This document shows positions 56,479 to 64,000 of a stretch of DNA of 64,000 bases, piece after piece (positions within the stretch are counted from its first letter, which is position 1; each line of letters starts with the position of its first letter). The DNA is from Tsuneonella sediminis (GTDB lineage: Bacteria > Pseudomonadota > Alphaproteobacteria > Sphingomonadales > Sphingomonadaceae), in the NCBI RefSeq assembly GCF_051912845.1, contig NZ_JBNCBU010000001.1, forward strand, positions 310,001 to 374,000, written 5' to 3'. Made by a program: the position numbers and the translations under genes. Under the pieces are notes generated by a model. The model was not told the origin of the DNA. It saw only the letters and a list, made by a program, of their open reading frames with translations, and ran no database searches.

Positions 56479-57863
56479 CAGCGCGCCCCCTCGGGCCAGA
56501 GCACGACGCGCACCGTCTGCAACAATATCAGGAGGTCGAGGAAAGGAGTGTAGTTCTTCGCGTAATACAGGTCGTATTCGAGCTTGGCGCGGGCATCCTC
56601 CACGCTGGCCCCGTAGGGATAGTTGATCTGCGCCCACCCGGTGATGCCCGGCTTCACCATGTGCCGCTCGGCATAGTATGGCAGCTTGTCCTCGAGATCG
56701 GTGACGAAGTCGGGAACCTCAGGCCTTGGTCCCACGAAACTCATCCGGCCGGCAAGGACCGTCCACACCTGCGGCAGCTCGTCAATCCGCACCTTGCGGA
56801 TAAAACGGCCGAGCCGCGTCACCCGAGGATCGTCCTTCTCCGCCCACCGCGCACCGCCGGCCTCGGCGTCTAGCCGCATGGACCGCAGTTTAAGCACGGT
56901 GAACGGCTGTCCGTAGAGGCCGATACGGGTCTGGCGGAAGAACGCCGGACCCTTGCTATCGAGCTTCACCAGCAGCGCGAAGAGCGCGATCAGTGGAAAG
57001 GTCAACGCGAGCAGCAGGCCGCTCGCGATGACGTCGAACACCCGCTTGGCGGCACCCGACAGCATCCGCCCGCTCGAGAAACCGTCGGAAAAAATCAGCC
57101 AGCTCGGATTGAGCGTGTCGAGATCGACCCGGCCCGTCTCACGCTCGAGGAAACTCGAGAAATCATTCACATGGACGCCGTGGGTCTTGATCCGCAGGAG
57201 GTCTTTCAACGGAAGGGAATTGCGGCGCTCCTCGAGCGCCAGGACTACCTCGCTCGCCCCGATGTTCTCGACGAAACGACCGAGGTCGTGGATGGCACTT
57301 CGCGGGATAGCCTCGTCGAGTTGCGGCGTGCCTTCGTTCATGCCGATGAAGCTGACGACAGCGAAACCGCTTTCCGGGCGTTCGGCCAGCGTTTTGATGC
57401 GCTGCGCCCTTTTCCCGGCACCCAGAACCAGTACACGGCGGCGAAACGCGGCCGCGCCGATCACGCTGCCCACCAGCATCCGGTTTGCCATCAGGAACGC
57501 GATGGCAAGGGTCATCGCGTAGAGCAGCGTCGAACGCCAGAACGTGTGGCCAGGCAGCATGAAATCGACGAACGACAGCGCGATGATGCCGAGGCTTACA
57601 GCCACCAGGAGGCGCGCGCCGGCATATCGCATCGAACGCAGGGCATCCGCGCCATATGTTCCGACCGCGATCATCGCCAGCCACACCGTTCCGGCGAAAC
57701 CGGCGAGCATGGGGATACGATCGGCGACGGGGCCGGAGTCGATGCCGATCTGCGACGCGCGGAATAGCCAGGCGGCCTCCCCCGCCGCCAGCAGGAGGAC
57801 GAGGTCGAACAGCCCGAGCAGCATCACCGCATGCGGGATGTAGTGCTTGAAAAGACGGATCAT
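56478..57863 (-). CDS. Exopolysaccharide sugar transferase, PEP-CTERM-associated (EpsB/TIGR03013 type)
   Basis: A 461-residue polyprenyl-phosphate glycosyl-1-phosphate transferase. The N-terminus has four to five helices, then a Rossmann-like domain (RRVLVLGAGKRAQRIKTLAE), a further helix and the C-terminal catalytic domain with KRVFDVIASGLLLALTFPLI, TVLKLRSMRLDAE, IDELPQVWTVLAGRMSFVGP and the final GITGWAQINY block. It loads the first sugar onto undecaprenyl phosphate for exopolysaccharide synthesis. It is the promoter-proximal gene of the operon with prsK, prsR and the TPR lipoprotein. Confidence 0.93.
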   Translation of the reverse strand: MIRLFKHYIPHAVMLLGLFDLVLLLAAGEAAWLFRASQIGIDSGPVADRIPMLAGFAGTVWLAMIAVGTYGADALRSMRYAGARLLVAVSLGIIALSFVDFMLPGHTFWRSTLLYAMTLAIAFLMANRMLVGSVIGAAAFRRRVLVLGAGKRAQRIKTLAERPESGFAVVSFIGMNEGTPQLDEAIPRSAIHDLGRFVENIGASEVVLALEERRNSLPLKDLLRIKTHGVHVNDFSSFLERETGRVDLDTLNPSWLIFSDGFSSGRMLSGAAKRVFDVIASGLLLALTFPLIALFALLVKLDSKGPAFFRQTRIGLYGQPFTVLKLRSMRLDAEAGGARWAEKDDPRVTRLGRFIRKVRIDELPQVWTVLAGRMSFVGPRPEVPDFVTDLEDKLPYYAERHMVKPGITGWAQINYPYGASVEDARAKLEYDLYYAKNYTPFLDLLILLQTVRVVLWPEGAR

Positions 57864-57923
57864 CGTCGTGGTCCGGGCGCGCTCCAGTCAGGGTAAACGA
57901 ATCCCTAGGCCCGAGAAGTGAAA

Positions 57924-57942
57924 TGTCGGTAAACTTTACACC
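57924..57942. promoter_or_regulatory. Palindromic GTAAA-C-TTTAC element, candidate PrsR (PEP-CTERM) box
   Basis: On the minus strand the sequence reads GTGTAAAGTTTACCGACA, an inverted repeat GTAAA/TTTAC followed by CCGACA. It lies 61-79 bases upstream of the sugar transferase ATG, in the divergent gap with the phytase gene. It resembles the conserved motif described near PEP-CTERM/EPS promoters as I remember it. No convincing sigma54 -24/-12 pair was found downstream, so the assignment is tentative. Confidence 0.4.
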
Positions 57943-58026
57943 CGTCCCTGGCGGCAGGACGGGGGCATTGTGCTGGGAAACCATGGGGCAAAGGGGCCGT
58001 TGTCCGGGTATCCCGGGAAAACAGTC

Positions 58027-59082
58027 ATGACCATTTCTCGCTCTCTCGCTGCGACAGGCGCCTTGGCCATGCTGGCGGCTACGTCCGGTTCCTTGCCAAA
58101 CGTGCCCGCGGTCGCCGAAACCCGTCCCGTCACGACCAAACTCGGGGACCGCGCCGACGACCCTGCGATCTGGCGCAATCCCGACGATCCGCAAGCGAGC
58201 CTGATCGTGTCGACCGACAAGAAAGCTGGTCTCGCCGTCCACGATCTCACCGGCAGGCTGTTGAATTTCCAGAGATTGGGTGCGCTGAACAACGTCGACA
58301 TCTTCCCGCGCGTTGTCATCGCGGGCAAGCCAGCGGTCGTCGTCGCCGCTTCCGATCGGGGCGACAGGAAGCGCCCCGTCCTGCGCCTGTTCCGCCTCGA
58401 CACATCGGTGCCGACGTTCGTTCCGATGGGGGCTATTCACCTCGCCGGCGGCGAAGCCTACGGCCTGTGCCTCTATAGCCGCGAAGACAGCCTCGGTGCC
58501 TTCATGGTTTACGAGGAAGGGGTGATCGAGCAGGTGGAACTCGACTTCACGGGCACCAAGCCAACGGGACGATCGGTGCGCCGGTACGACCTCGGTAGCC
58601 GGAGCGAGGGCTGCGTTTCCGATCCCCGCACCGGACACCTTTACGTGGCGGAAGACAAGGTCGCGATCTGGCGGTTCGGCACCGATCCAGACAGCTCGAT
58701 GCGTCCGGTCAAGTTCGCAGCCGTCGACGGTGTTCGACTGCACAAGGACGTCGAAGGGCTGGCGATCCTGCCGCGTGGGCGGGATGCGGGGCTGCTGTTC
58801 GCCTCGAGCCAGGGCGATGACAGTTTCTCGGTTTTCCGCCTTCCAGACGGCGCGTTTGTGGGAGGATTCCGGATCGGTGGCGGCACGGTGGATGGCGCGG
58901 AGGACACCGACGGAATAGCGCTCGACCACCGACCCTTCGGCAGGTCCTTCCCTGAGGGCATTTTCGTAGCGCAGGATGGAAAGAACCGCGATTACGACGC
59001 GGGACGGACGCGGCACGCCCCCCAGAACTTCAAGCTCGTCTCATTGAGGGATATTCTCACTGCACTGGGCGAGCAGGACTGA
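58027..59082 (+). CDS. Beta-propeller phytase (3-phytase family)
   Basis: A 351-residue exported protein: signal peptide (ISRSLAATGALAMLAATSG), then a six-bladed beta-propeller phytase domain. Signature segments are GDRADDPAIWRNPDDPQAS, IVSTDKKAGLAVHDLTGRLL, LNNVDIFPRV, AYGLCLYSRE, SEGCVSDPRTGHLYVAED and KDVEGLAILP; the acidic residues in DDPAIW, NNVD and AEDK are calcium/phosphate ligands in the family. It releases phosphate from phytate outside the cytoplasm with calcium. No Pho box is visible before it. It is divergent from the sugar transferase. Confidence 0.93.
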   Translation: MTISRSLAATGALAMLAATSGSLPNVPAVAETRPVTTKLGDRADDPAIWRNPDDPQASLIVSTDKKAGLAVHDLTGRLLNFQRLGALNNVDIFPRVVIAGKPAVVVAASDRGDRKRPVLRLFRLDTSVPTFVPMGAIHLAGGEAYGLCLYSREDSLGAFMVYEEGVIEQVELDFTGTKPTGRSVRRYDLGSRSEGCVSDPRTGHLYVAEDKVAIWRFGTDPDSSMRPVKFAAVDGVRLHKDVEGLAILPRGRDAGLLFASSQGDDSFSVFRLPDGAFVGGFRIGGGTVDGAEDTDGIALDHRPFGRSFPEGIFVAQDGKNRDYDAGRTRHAPQNFKLVSLRDILTALGEQD

Positions 59083-59105
59083 CCCGCCTTCGGCGACAAG
59101 GCGGG
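59083..59105. terminator. Hairpin between convergent phytase and small membrane protein genes
   Basis: CCCGCCTT (59083-59090) pairs with AAGGCGGG (59098-59105) around a seven-base loop right after the phytase stop. There is no T-run, so efficiency as an intrinsic terminator is uncertain. Confidence 0.5.
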
Positions 59106-59130
59106 CCTTCCCAGCGAGGCGAATGCCCTT

Positions 59131-59418
59131 TTAGTTAGTGTTTAGGTTGTCGGCGGCATCCTGCGCCGCGTCGCCGACCTGCTGGGCTGCGTTGCCGACA
59201 TCGCTTGCAGCATCTGCGATCGCGTTGTCCTTTGCGACCTCGGATCCGCTCATGTTCGAAAAGATGAAAAAGCCTGCGACCACGGCGATCAGAAGGACGA
59301 TGGCGATCAGCCAGCCCGATCCACCGCCGCGCCGATCTCCGTCGGTAATGACAGTGTGGGTGGTATGGGTATCGCCTGTTGCCGGGTCGCGAGTTTCAGT
59401 GATGCGTTCTTCGGTCAT
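59131..59418 (-). CDS. Small single-span membrane protein, 95 aa
   Basis: A 95-residue protein of unknown function. The N-terminal 34 residues are hydrophilic and Thr/Asp/Gly-rich (DPATGDTHTTHTVITDGD). One membrane helix follows (GSGWLIAIVLLIAVVAGFFI), then an acidic, alanine-rich C-terminal helix with DAASDVGNAAQQVGDAAQDA repeats, likely a coiled or amphipathic segment in the periplasm. It resembles small hypotheticals of Sphingomonadales. A GGAGAAGG stretch precedes its ATG. Confidence 0.75.
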   Translation of the reverse strand: MTEERITETRDPATGDTHTTHTVITDGDRRGGGSGWLIAIVLLIAVVAGFFIFSNMSGSEVAKDNAIADAASDVGNAAQQVGDAAQDAADNLNTN

Positions 59419-59506
59419 CGGACCTTCTCCCTCATGGAATGCCGCGCAAACGCGGATCGAACGTTTCGGGTTCCTCGATCACTGGTTAACCGACCCGTAA
59501 CTCTAC

Positions 59507-60877
59507 CTAGAATCGAAACGGCGTCATGCCCTGCTCGATCGTGGAGAACTGCAGCCTGGTCCCGCGCGGAGGCAGCGAGCGTTGCGGGCAGCCGGTGACA
59601 TGACATTCGGAACACCCCCGGCCGATGAGGGTCGCGTCGTCCGCGCGAAGTGACAGTCCGCGCGCTATCGCCAGTTCGCCGGCCAGGCGGGCTTCGATGC
59701 CAATGGCGACCACGAACCGGGCGGTCGTATCGGTTCCCCTGCCCTCGACGCTGCGCGCGATGGTCAGCCAGTGAGCCGGCGCGGCGCCGCTGCCGTCAAC
59801 GGTCACTGTCTCGACGCAGAACTCGCCCGCTCGCTCGAATGCGCGGTGCGCGCTCCACAGGGGGCAACTTGCGTCGCCATCGAGCCAGGCGGCGCCGCTC
59901 GCGCCCGAATACCGCTTCGAGAACTGCCCTGCCCGGTCGAGCCGCACCATGAAAAATGGCAGGCCTCGTTGGCCGACCCGCTGGAGCGTCGTAAGCCGGT
60001 GGGCGAGGCTTTCGAACCCCACCCCGAACCGCCGCATGAGGACGGGCAGATCATACGCCGTCGCGTCGCACGCGCGCAGGAAGCGCCCGTACGGCATGAC
60101 GAGGGCGGCCGCGGCGCACGCGGTTACGTGGCGTTCGAACAAGTGACGCGGAATATCGTCTGCAAACTGCGCCCCGGCGGCAATCGCGCGGATCTCGTCC
60201 CGGAATTCGAGCAGTGCGATTTGGGTGGCGAGCTGGAAGGTCCGCGAGGCGGGATCGAGCATTTCGCTCAATTGAAGCTGGCGTGCGTGGAGGTCGAGCC
60301 GACGGACCGCATCGGGCAGGACCTCGCGCGGAAGGATCCGGATCGCCAGCTGGTGTCGCTCGCGCAGACGTTCGGCCAGGGCAGCATAGGTATCGCCCCG
60401 CGACAGGCGCAGTTCATCCGCCAGCGCCTCGGCCCGGGTATCGAGGTCTGCGAAGTGATTGCGCCAGCGTTCGATCTCGCGCCGGACCGCCTGGGTCGGA
60501 TCGTCGCGGCGTCCGGCCGGACCGGCGTCATCGTACAAACGGGCGAAGGCCGCCGCTGCCTGCGGCGCCGCCGACAGAAACTCGTGCAGTTCGTCCCGAT
60601 CGATGCCCAGGTCGGCAAAACGCTCGTCCGCCATCCGACGGGCCAGCCCGTCGATGCCGCCGATGGCCTCGTCTTCGCGCAGGGCCCGGGGGTCGTAATC
60701 GAACGCGTCGACGATCCGTATGACCACGTTGGCCGACAGTGCTCGCTGGTTCCGCTCGATCAGGTTGAGGTAGGAAGCCGAAATCCCGAGGCGGGCGGCC
60801 ATGGCAGATTGCGTGAGGCCTTCGCGCTTGCGGAGGCGTCGAAGCGCCGGGCCTGCAAACATCGCGCTATCTGCCAC
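59507..60877 (-). CDS. XRE-type short-chain fatty acyl regulator (ScfR/RamB family)
   Basis: A 456-residue regulator: an N-terminal Cro/C1-type HTH (LRRLRKREGLTQSAMAARLG, SASYLNLIERNQRALS; residues about 13-60), a middle M78/DUF955-like region (residues about 170-300), and a C-terminal DUF2083 domain ending in the cysteine cluster GRGCSECHVTGCPQRS. The family includes RamB of actinobacteria, which controls acetate and glyoxylate genes. It is divergent from aceA (138 bases), so control of aceA is likely. Start is GTG 60877, with AAGGA nine bases upstream; ATG 60862 is possible. Confidence 0.9.
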   Translation of the reverse strand: MADSAMFAGPALRRLRKREGLTQSAMAARLGISASYLNLIERNQRALSANVVIRIVDAFDYDPRALREDEAIGGIDGLARRMADERFADLGIDRDELHEFLSAAPQAAAAFARLYDDAGPAGRRDDPTQAVRREIERWRNHFADLDTRAEALADELRLSRGDTYAALAERLRERHQLAIRILPREVLPDAVRRLDLHARQLQLSEMLDPASRTFQLATQIALLEFRDEIRAIAAGAQFADDIPRHLFERHVTACAAAALVMPYGRFLRACDATAYDLPVLMRRFGVGFESLAHRLTTLQRVGQRGLPFFMVRLDRAGQFSKRYSGASGAAWLDGDASCPLWSAHRAFERAGEFCVETVTVDGSGAAPAHWLTIARSVEGRGTDTTARFVVAIGIEARLAGELAIARGLSLRADDATLIGRGCSECHVTGCPQRSLPPRGTRLQFSTIEQGMTPFRF

Positions 60878-60878
60878 G

Positions 60879-60950
60879 TGTAAATTCCTTCACAAAATTA
60901 CACACTCAATAGCCTCATATGGCTTCATATGACATCAAATTCTGTAAATT
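60879..60950. promoter_or_regulatory. Repeat-rich control region between the ScfR-type regulator and aceA
   Basis: TGTAAATT (60879-60886) faces AATTACA (60896-60902) as an inverted repeat, and TGTAAATT recurs at 60943-60950. Between them TCATATG occurs twice with a ten-base period (60915-60921 and 60925-60931), one helical turn apart. Such clustering suggests operators for the divergently encoded regulator. Which repeat is bound cannot be decided from sequence. Confidence 0.5.
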
Positions 60951-61015
60951 TGGGGTGCCCCCTCGATCACCGCGGTTCATAACGTCGTCACTTCCTCAGA
61001 TGGGACACGTTTCGC

Positions 61016-62614
61016 ATGACCTACCAGACTACCATTTCCGAATTCCGGCGCACGATCGAGGGCGCGGGCGAAGGCTGGAACGCGATCGACGCAGAGAGCG
61101 CCGCCCGAATGAAACTGCAGAACCGCTTTCCTACCGGCCTCGACATCGCGCGATACACCGCGAAGATCATGCGCGAGGACATGGCCGCCTATGATGCCGA
61201 CCCGGCCGAGTATACGCAGTCGCTCGGCTGCTGGCATGGTTTCATCGGCCAGCAGAAGCTGATCGCGATCAAGAAGCACTTCGGCACCACGAAACGCCGG
61301 TACCTTTACCTGTCCGGCTGGATGATTGCCGCCTTGCGCAGCGATTTCGGGCCCCTGCCCGACCAGTCTATGCATGAGAAGACGTCGGTCCCGGCGCTGA
61401 TCGAGGAACTCTACACCTTCCTCCGCCAGGCCGATGCCCGTGAATTGGGAGGCCTGTTCCGCGAACTCGACAAGGCGCGCGACAAGGGAGACGAGGTCGA
61501 AGCCAAGCGCCTTCAGACCGCGATCGACAACTTCGAAACCCACATCGTTCCGATCATCGCCGACATCGACGCCGGCTTCGGAAATCCCGAGGCCACCTAC
61601 CTGCTCGCCAGAAAGATGATCGAGGCGGGCGCCTGCGCGATCCAGATCGAGAACCAGGTGTCCGACGAGAAGCAGTGCGGCCACCAGGACGGCAAAGTCA
61701 CCGTCCCGCACGAAGATTTCCTGCAGAAGATCCGCGCGATCCGTTACGCGTTTCTCGAACTCGGCGTCGAGGACGGGGTGATTGTCGCTCGAACCGACTC
61801 GCTCGGCGCGGGCCTCACCAAGCAGATCGCTTTCAGCAAGGAGCCGGGCGACCTCGGCGACCAATACAACGCCTTTCTCGATTGCGATGAAGTCGAGGCC
61901 TCGAATCTGGGCAACGGCGAGGTACTTATCAGCCGGGAAGGCAAGCTGCTGCGGCCCAAGCGGCTGCCCAGCAACCTCTACCAGTTCCGCCCGGGAACCG
62001 GCGAGGACCGCTGCGTGCTCGATTGCATCACGTCGCTGCAAAACGGCGCCGACCTGCTGTGGATCGAGACCGAAAAGCCGCATATCGGCCAGATCGGCGG
62101 AATGCTCCGTCGCATCCGCGAGGTGATCCCCAACGCGAAGCTAGTGTACAACAATTCGCCGAGCTTCAACTGGACGCTGAACTTCCGCCAACAGGTGTAC
62201 GATGCCTGGAAAGCGGCAGGCACGGACGTGAGCGGCTATGACCGCGACCGGCTGATGAGCGTGGACTACGACGGCACCGAGCTTGCCGCCGAGGCCGACG
62301 AACGCATCCGGACCTTCCAGGCCGACGCCGCGCGCGAGGCGGGCATTTTCCACCACCTGATCACGCTGCCCACCTATCACACCGCGGCGCTCAGCACCGA
62401 CAACCTCGCCCGCGAGTATTTCGGCGAGCAGGGCATGCTAGGGTACGTCAAGAACGTGCAGCGCGAGGAGATCCGCCAGGGCATCGCCTGCGTGAAGCAC
62501 CAGAACATGGCCGGCAGCGATATAGGCGACGACCACAAGGAATATTTCGCGGGCGAGGCCGCCCTCAAGGCCGGGGGCGAACACAACACGATGAACCAGT
62601 TCGCCGCCGCGTAA
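61016..62614 (+). CDS. aceA: Isocitrate lyase
   Basis: AceA cleaves isocitrate into glyoxylate and succinate, the first step of the glyoxylate bypass used for growth on acetate and fatty acids. The 532-residue protein is the long form (about 530 residues, as in Pseudomonas), with an insertion of about 100 residues relative to E. coli. The catalytic cysteine C221 is in EKQCGHQDGK, and IIADIDAGFGN, IARTDSLGAG-like VARTDSLGAG and YNNSPSFNW are present. Regulation by the divergent ScfR-type protein is inferred. Malate synthase is not in the window. Confidence 0.97.
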   Translation: MTYQTTISEFRRTIEGAGEGWNAIDAESAARMKLQNRFPTGLDIARYTAKIMREDMAAYDADPAEYTQSLGCWHGFIGQQKLIAIKKHFGTTKRRYLYLSGWMIAALRSDFGPLPDQSMHEKTSVPALIEELYTFLRQADARELGGLFRELDKARDKGDEVEAKRLQTAIDNFETHIVPIIADIDAGFGNPEATYLLARKMIEAGACAIQIENQVSDEKQCGHQDGKVTVPHEDFLQKIRAIRYAFLELGVEDGVIVARTDSLGAGLTKQIAFSKEPGDLGDQYNAFLDCDEVEASNLGNGEVLISREGKLLRPKRLPSNLYQFRPGTGEDRCVLDCITSLQNGADLLWIETEKPHIGQIGGMLRRIREVIPNAKLVYNNSPSFNWTLNFRQQVYDAWKAAGTDVSGYDRDRLMSVDYDGTELAAEADERIRTFQADAAREAGIFHHLITLPTYHTAALSTDNLAREYFGEQGMLGYVKNVQREEIRQGIACVKHQNMAGSDIGDDHKEYFAGEAALKAGGEHNTMNQFAAA

Positions 62615-62625
62615 GGAGAGAGAGG

Positions 62626-62814
62626 ATGACGACGATGACCGAGGAACGCCCGCCCGAAACGAACGCCGGCCCCGGCCGCGCCCGCGCGCTGCTGTCGACC
62701 GCCGATTTCCGGCTGCTGCGGACAGCGCTGACTGCCTACGCAAGGACGGTCGACGATCGCGACGAGCTGGCACGGATCAACGCGCTGCACCACCGGCTCG
62801 GAACATACACCTGA
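62626..62814 (+). CDS. Small hypothetical protein downstream of aceA, 62 aa
   Basis: A 62-residue hydrophilic, helical protein with LLSTADFRLLRTALTAYART and RDELARINALHHRLG. It has no signal peptide. It starts 11 bases after the aceA stop with a purine-rich ribosome binding site (GGAGAGAGAGG), so it is almost certainly co-transcribed with aceA. A second ATG three codons in is possible. Function unknown. Confidence 0.75.
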   Translation: MTTMTEERPPETNAGPGRARALLSTADFRLLRTALTAYARTVDDRDELARINALHHRLGTYT

Positions 62815-62838
62815 GCTGACCAGCTCCTGGGGAGGAGC

Positions 62839-62876
62839 GACGGCCGTCGGGGGACCCCCTTTCCCCGGCGGCCGTC
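62839..62876. terminator. Strong hairpin ending the aceA operon
   Basis: A 14-bp stem with one G-T pair is formed by GACGGCCGTCGGGG (62839-62852) and CCCCGGCGGCCGTC (62863-62876) around a ten-base loop. It lies between the convergent aceA operon and the SLC13 permease. No T-run follows, so termination efficiency is uncertain. Confidence 0.7.
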
Positions 62877-62900
62877 AACGCATCGGCACCAGGCTGATCG

Positions 62901-64000
62901 TCACATGTTGTAGGTAATGACGAGCAGGATCGAGAGCGTGGTCGTCATCAGCAGGACCAGCGGAACACCGGTCCGGATGTAATCCCTGAACTCGTATCCG
63001 CCCTCGCCCATGATCAGCATGTTGGTCTGGTAGGCTATCGGCGTCGCGTAACAAAGATTGCAACCGAACAGCACGGCGAGGATCAGCGGTTCGGCCGGGA
63101 GGCCGAGCTGCTGTGCGATGTTGAACGCGATGGGGGTGCCTACCGTCGCCGCGGTCGCGTTGCTGGCGAAATTGGTCAGCAAGGTAACGAACAGCATGAT
63201 GGCGGCCAGGACGGCAGCCGGACTTAGGAACTGCAGGCCCATCGCAAGCGCCTGGCCGAGCCAGGCGGCCGCCCCGGTATCGCCGATCAGGCGCCCGATG
63301 GCGATCGACGCTGCAACCAGCACGATCACCTTGGCAGACAGCGCGCGCCCCACCCGGTCGAACTTCACGCAGCCCGTCACGAACATGACGATCGCACCGG
63401 CCAGGGCCGAGATCGCGATCGGCAGAAAACCGATCGAAGCCAGCCCGACCGACCCGACCATGATCGCCGCCGCAAGCACTGCCTTCGATCGCCGGGGCAA
63501 TTCGCGCTTTCCCTCGAGCACCAGCAGGCTGTCGGCGCGCGCGAACGATTCGAGGTTTTCCGAAAGACCCATTACCAGCAGGACATCGCCCTCCGCGATG
63601 CGCAGGTCGCCCCCTTCGCTGTAATGGTCGCGCTCGCCCAGAAGGGTCTTGGGGCGGTGAATGCCGAGCACTGCCACGCCATAGAGGTCGGCGATGCCCG
63701 AGCTGGGGAGCGTGCGCTCGATGAGCCGCGAATCCGCGGTCACGGTCATCTCCACGACCGCGATGTCCTCGCCCGTCTCGGACGACTTGCGGCGGATCCG
63801 GTCGATCACCCACGCGGGTGCGACCTCACCCTTCAGCATCCTCATGGCGTCTTCGAGCGCACCGTGAGTGCCGCTGATCGTCAGCCGCTGCTGGACCTGC
63901 AAGGGTTCCGAGGGCTGATCGTGGAACTCGATCTCTGCCGGCAGCCTCGGCAGGACGGTGCTGAGATCCTGCCCGGTCAACGCGCTGTCCTCACCGATCC
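62901..64000 (-). CDS. SLC13/DASS-type permease with RCK_C (TrkA-C) domain, N-terminus outside window
   Basis: The frame is open to the window edge, so the N-terminus is missing. About 366 residues are visible. A soluble RCK_C (TrkA-C) domain, ending near ALEDAMRMLKGEVAP, is followed by a second one (VEMTVTADSRLIERTL, GGDLRIAEGDVLLVMG), then five to six helices of the SLC13 C-terminal half with LFVTLLTNFASNATAATVGTP (the conserved S-N-x-x-A-T hairpin) and NLCYATPIAYQTNMLIMGEG. This SLC13 plus two TrkA-C architecture occurs in sodium-coupled sulfate or dicarboxylate transporters. The substrate is not evident. Confidence 0.9.
   Translation of the reverse strand, partial: IGEDSALTGQDLSTVLPRLPAEIEFHDQPSEPLQVQQRLTISGTHGALEDAMRMLKGEVAPAWVIDRIRRKSSETGEDIAVVEMTVTADSRLIERTLPSSGIADLYGVAVLGIHRPKTLLGERDHYSEGGDLRIAEGDVLLVMGLSENLESFARADSLLVLEGKRELPRRSKAVLAAAIMVGSVGLASIGFLPIAISALAGAIVMFVTGCVKFDRVGRALSAKVIVLVAASIAIGRLIGDTGAAAWLGQALAMGLQFLSPAAVLAAIMLFVTLLTNFASNATAATVGTPIAFNIAQQLGLPAEPLILAVLFGCNLCYATPIAYQTNMLIMGEGGYEFRDYIRTGVPLVLLMTTTLSILLVITYNM

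Noticed and set aside
57864..58026. Sigma54 promoter for the sugar transferase or phytase gene
   Set aside because: No GG-N10-GC pair with the surrounding TGGCAC/TTGC consensus could be found in either orientation.

Overview
The window is a gene-dense, GC-rich (mid-60s %, judged by eye) bacterial chromosome segment with no stretch above about 200 bases lacking a gene or recognisable leader. Family content points to an alphaproteobacterium of the order Sphingomonadales, most likely Erythrobacteraceae: a Coq4-type ubiquinone protein, an HHE-free AHH protein, PrsK/PrsR exopolysaccharide regulators, PstA with a long N-terminal extension, the GTTC-N7-GTTC type of LexA site, and the long (532 aa) isocitrate lyase. 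The assignment is by family resemblance only. No prophage, IS element, integrase or CRISPR array was seen; the segment looks like core chromosome.

Layout. 1-7650: minus-strand run with a partial TPR protein, queuosine genes tgt and queA separated by an ABC-2 exporter, a cyclophilin, coaD, ispA and xseB. 7700-12170: plus-strand membrane proteins, purL, a DUF3052 protein and an iodotyrosine-deiodinase-like flavoprotein. 12160-13950: coq4 and serB (minus). 13945-21670: miaA, then branched-chain amino-acid synthesis (ilvB, ilvN, ilvC, leuA) interrupted by two proteins carrying I78 protease-inhibitor domains; leuA has a leucine-rich leader peptide. 21770-25240: chrA, an amidohydrolase and a nitronate monooxygenase-like protein. 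25200-27150: AHH nuclease-like protein with a translationally coupled partner, and a flavodoxin-fold protein. 27200-29270: recJ and two tRNA-Glu genes. 29355-35490: phosphate regulon phoR-pstCAB-phoU-phoB with a Pho box. 35510-36880: extensin-like protein and LysE-family exporter. 36977-46158: SOS mutagenesis region. 46247-51440: PNPOx-family protein, amino-acid permease, panB, a DUF475/TerC protein and an SBF-family transporter. 51450-57863: TPR lipoprotein, PrsR, PrsK and a PEP-CTERM-type sugar transferase in one tight operon. 58027-64000: beta-propeller phytase, a small membrane protein, an ScfR/RamB-type regulator divergent from aceA, and a partial SLC13 permease.

Most notable is 36977-46158. 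Two operons, imuA-imuB and [radical SAM protein]-[DUF4130-UdgX uracil-DNA glycosylase]-dnaE2, are read from near-identical promoters. Each has a TTGCGA -35, a -10 embedded in a perfect GTTC-N7-GTTC LexA site, and a start codon exactly two bases after the site. Thus dnaE2, normally the third gene of the imuA-imuB-dnaE2 mutagenesis cassette, here sits behind the poorly understood radical-SAM/UdgX pair. The radical SAM protein ends in a sliding-clamp-binding motif (QLELF). This suggests an SOS-induced lesion-processing module working with the translesion polymerase.
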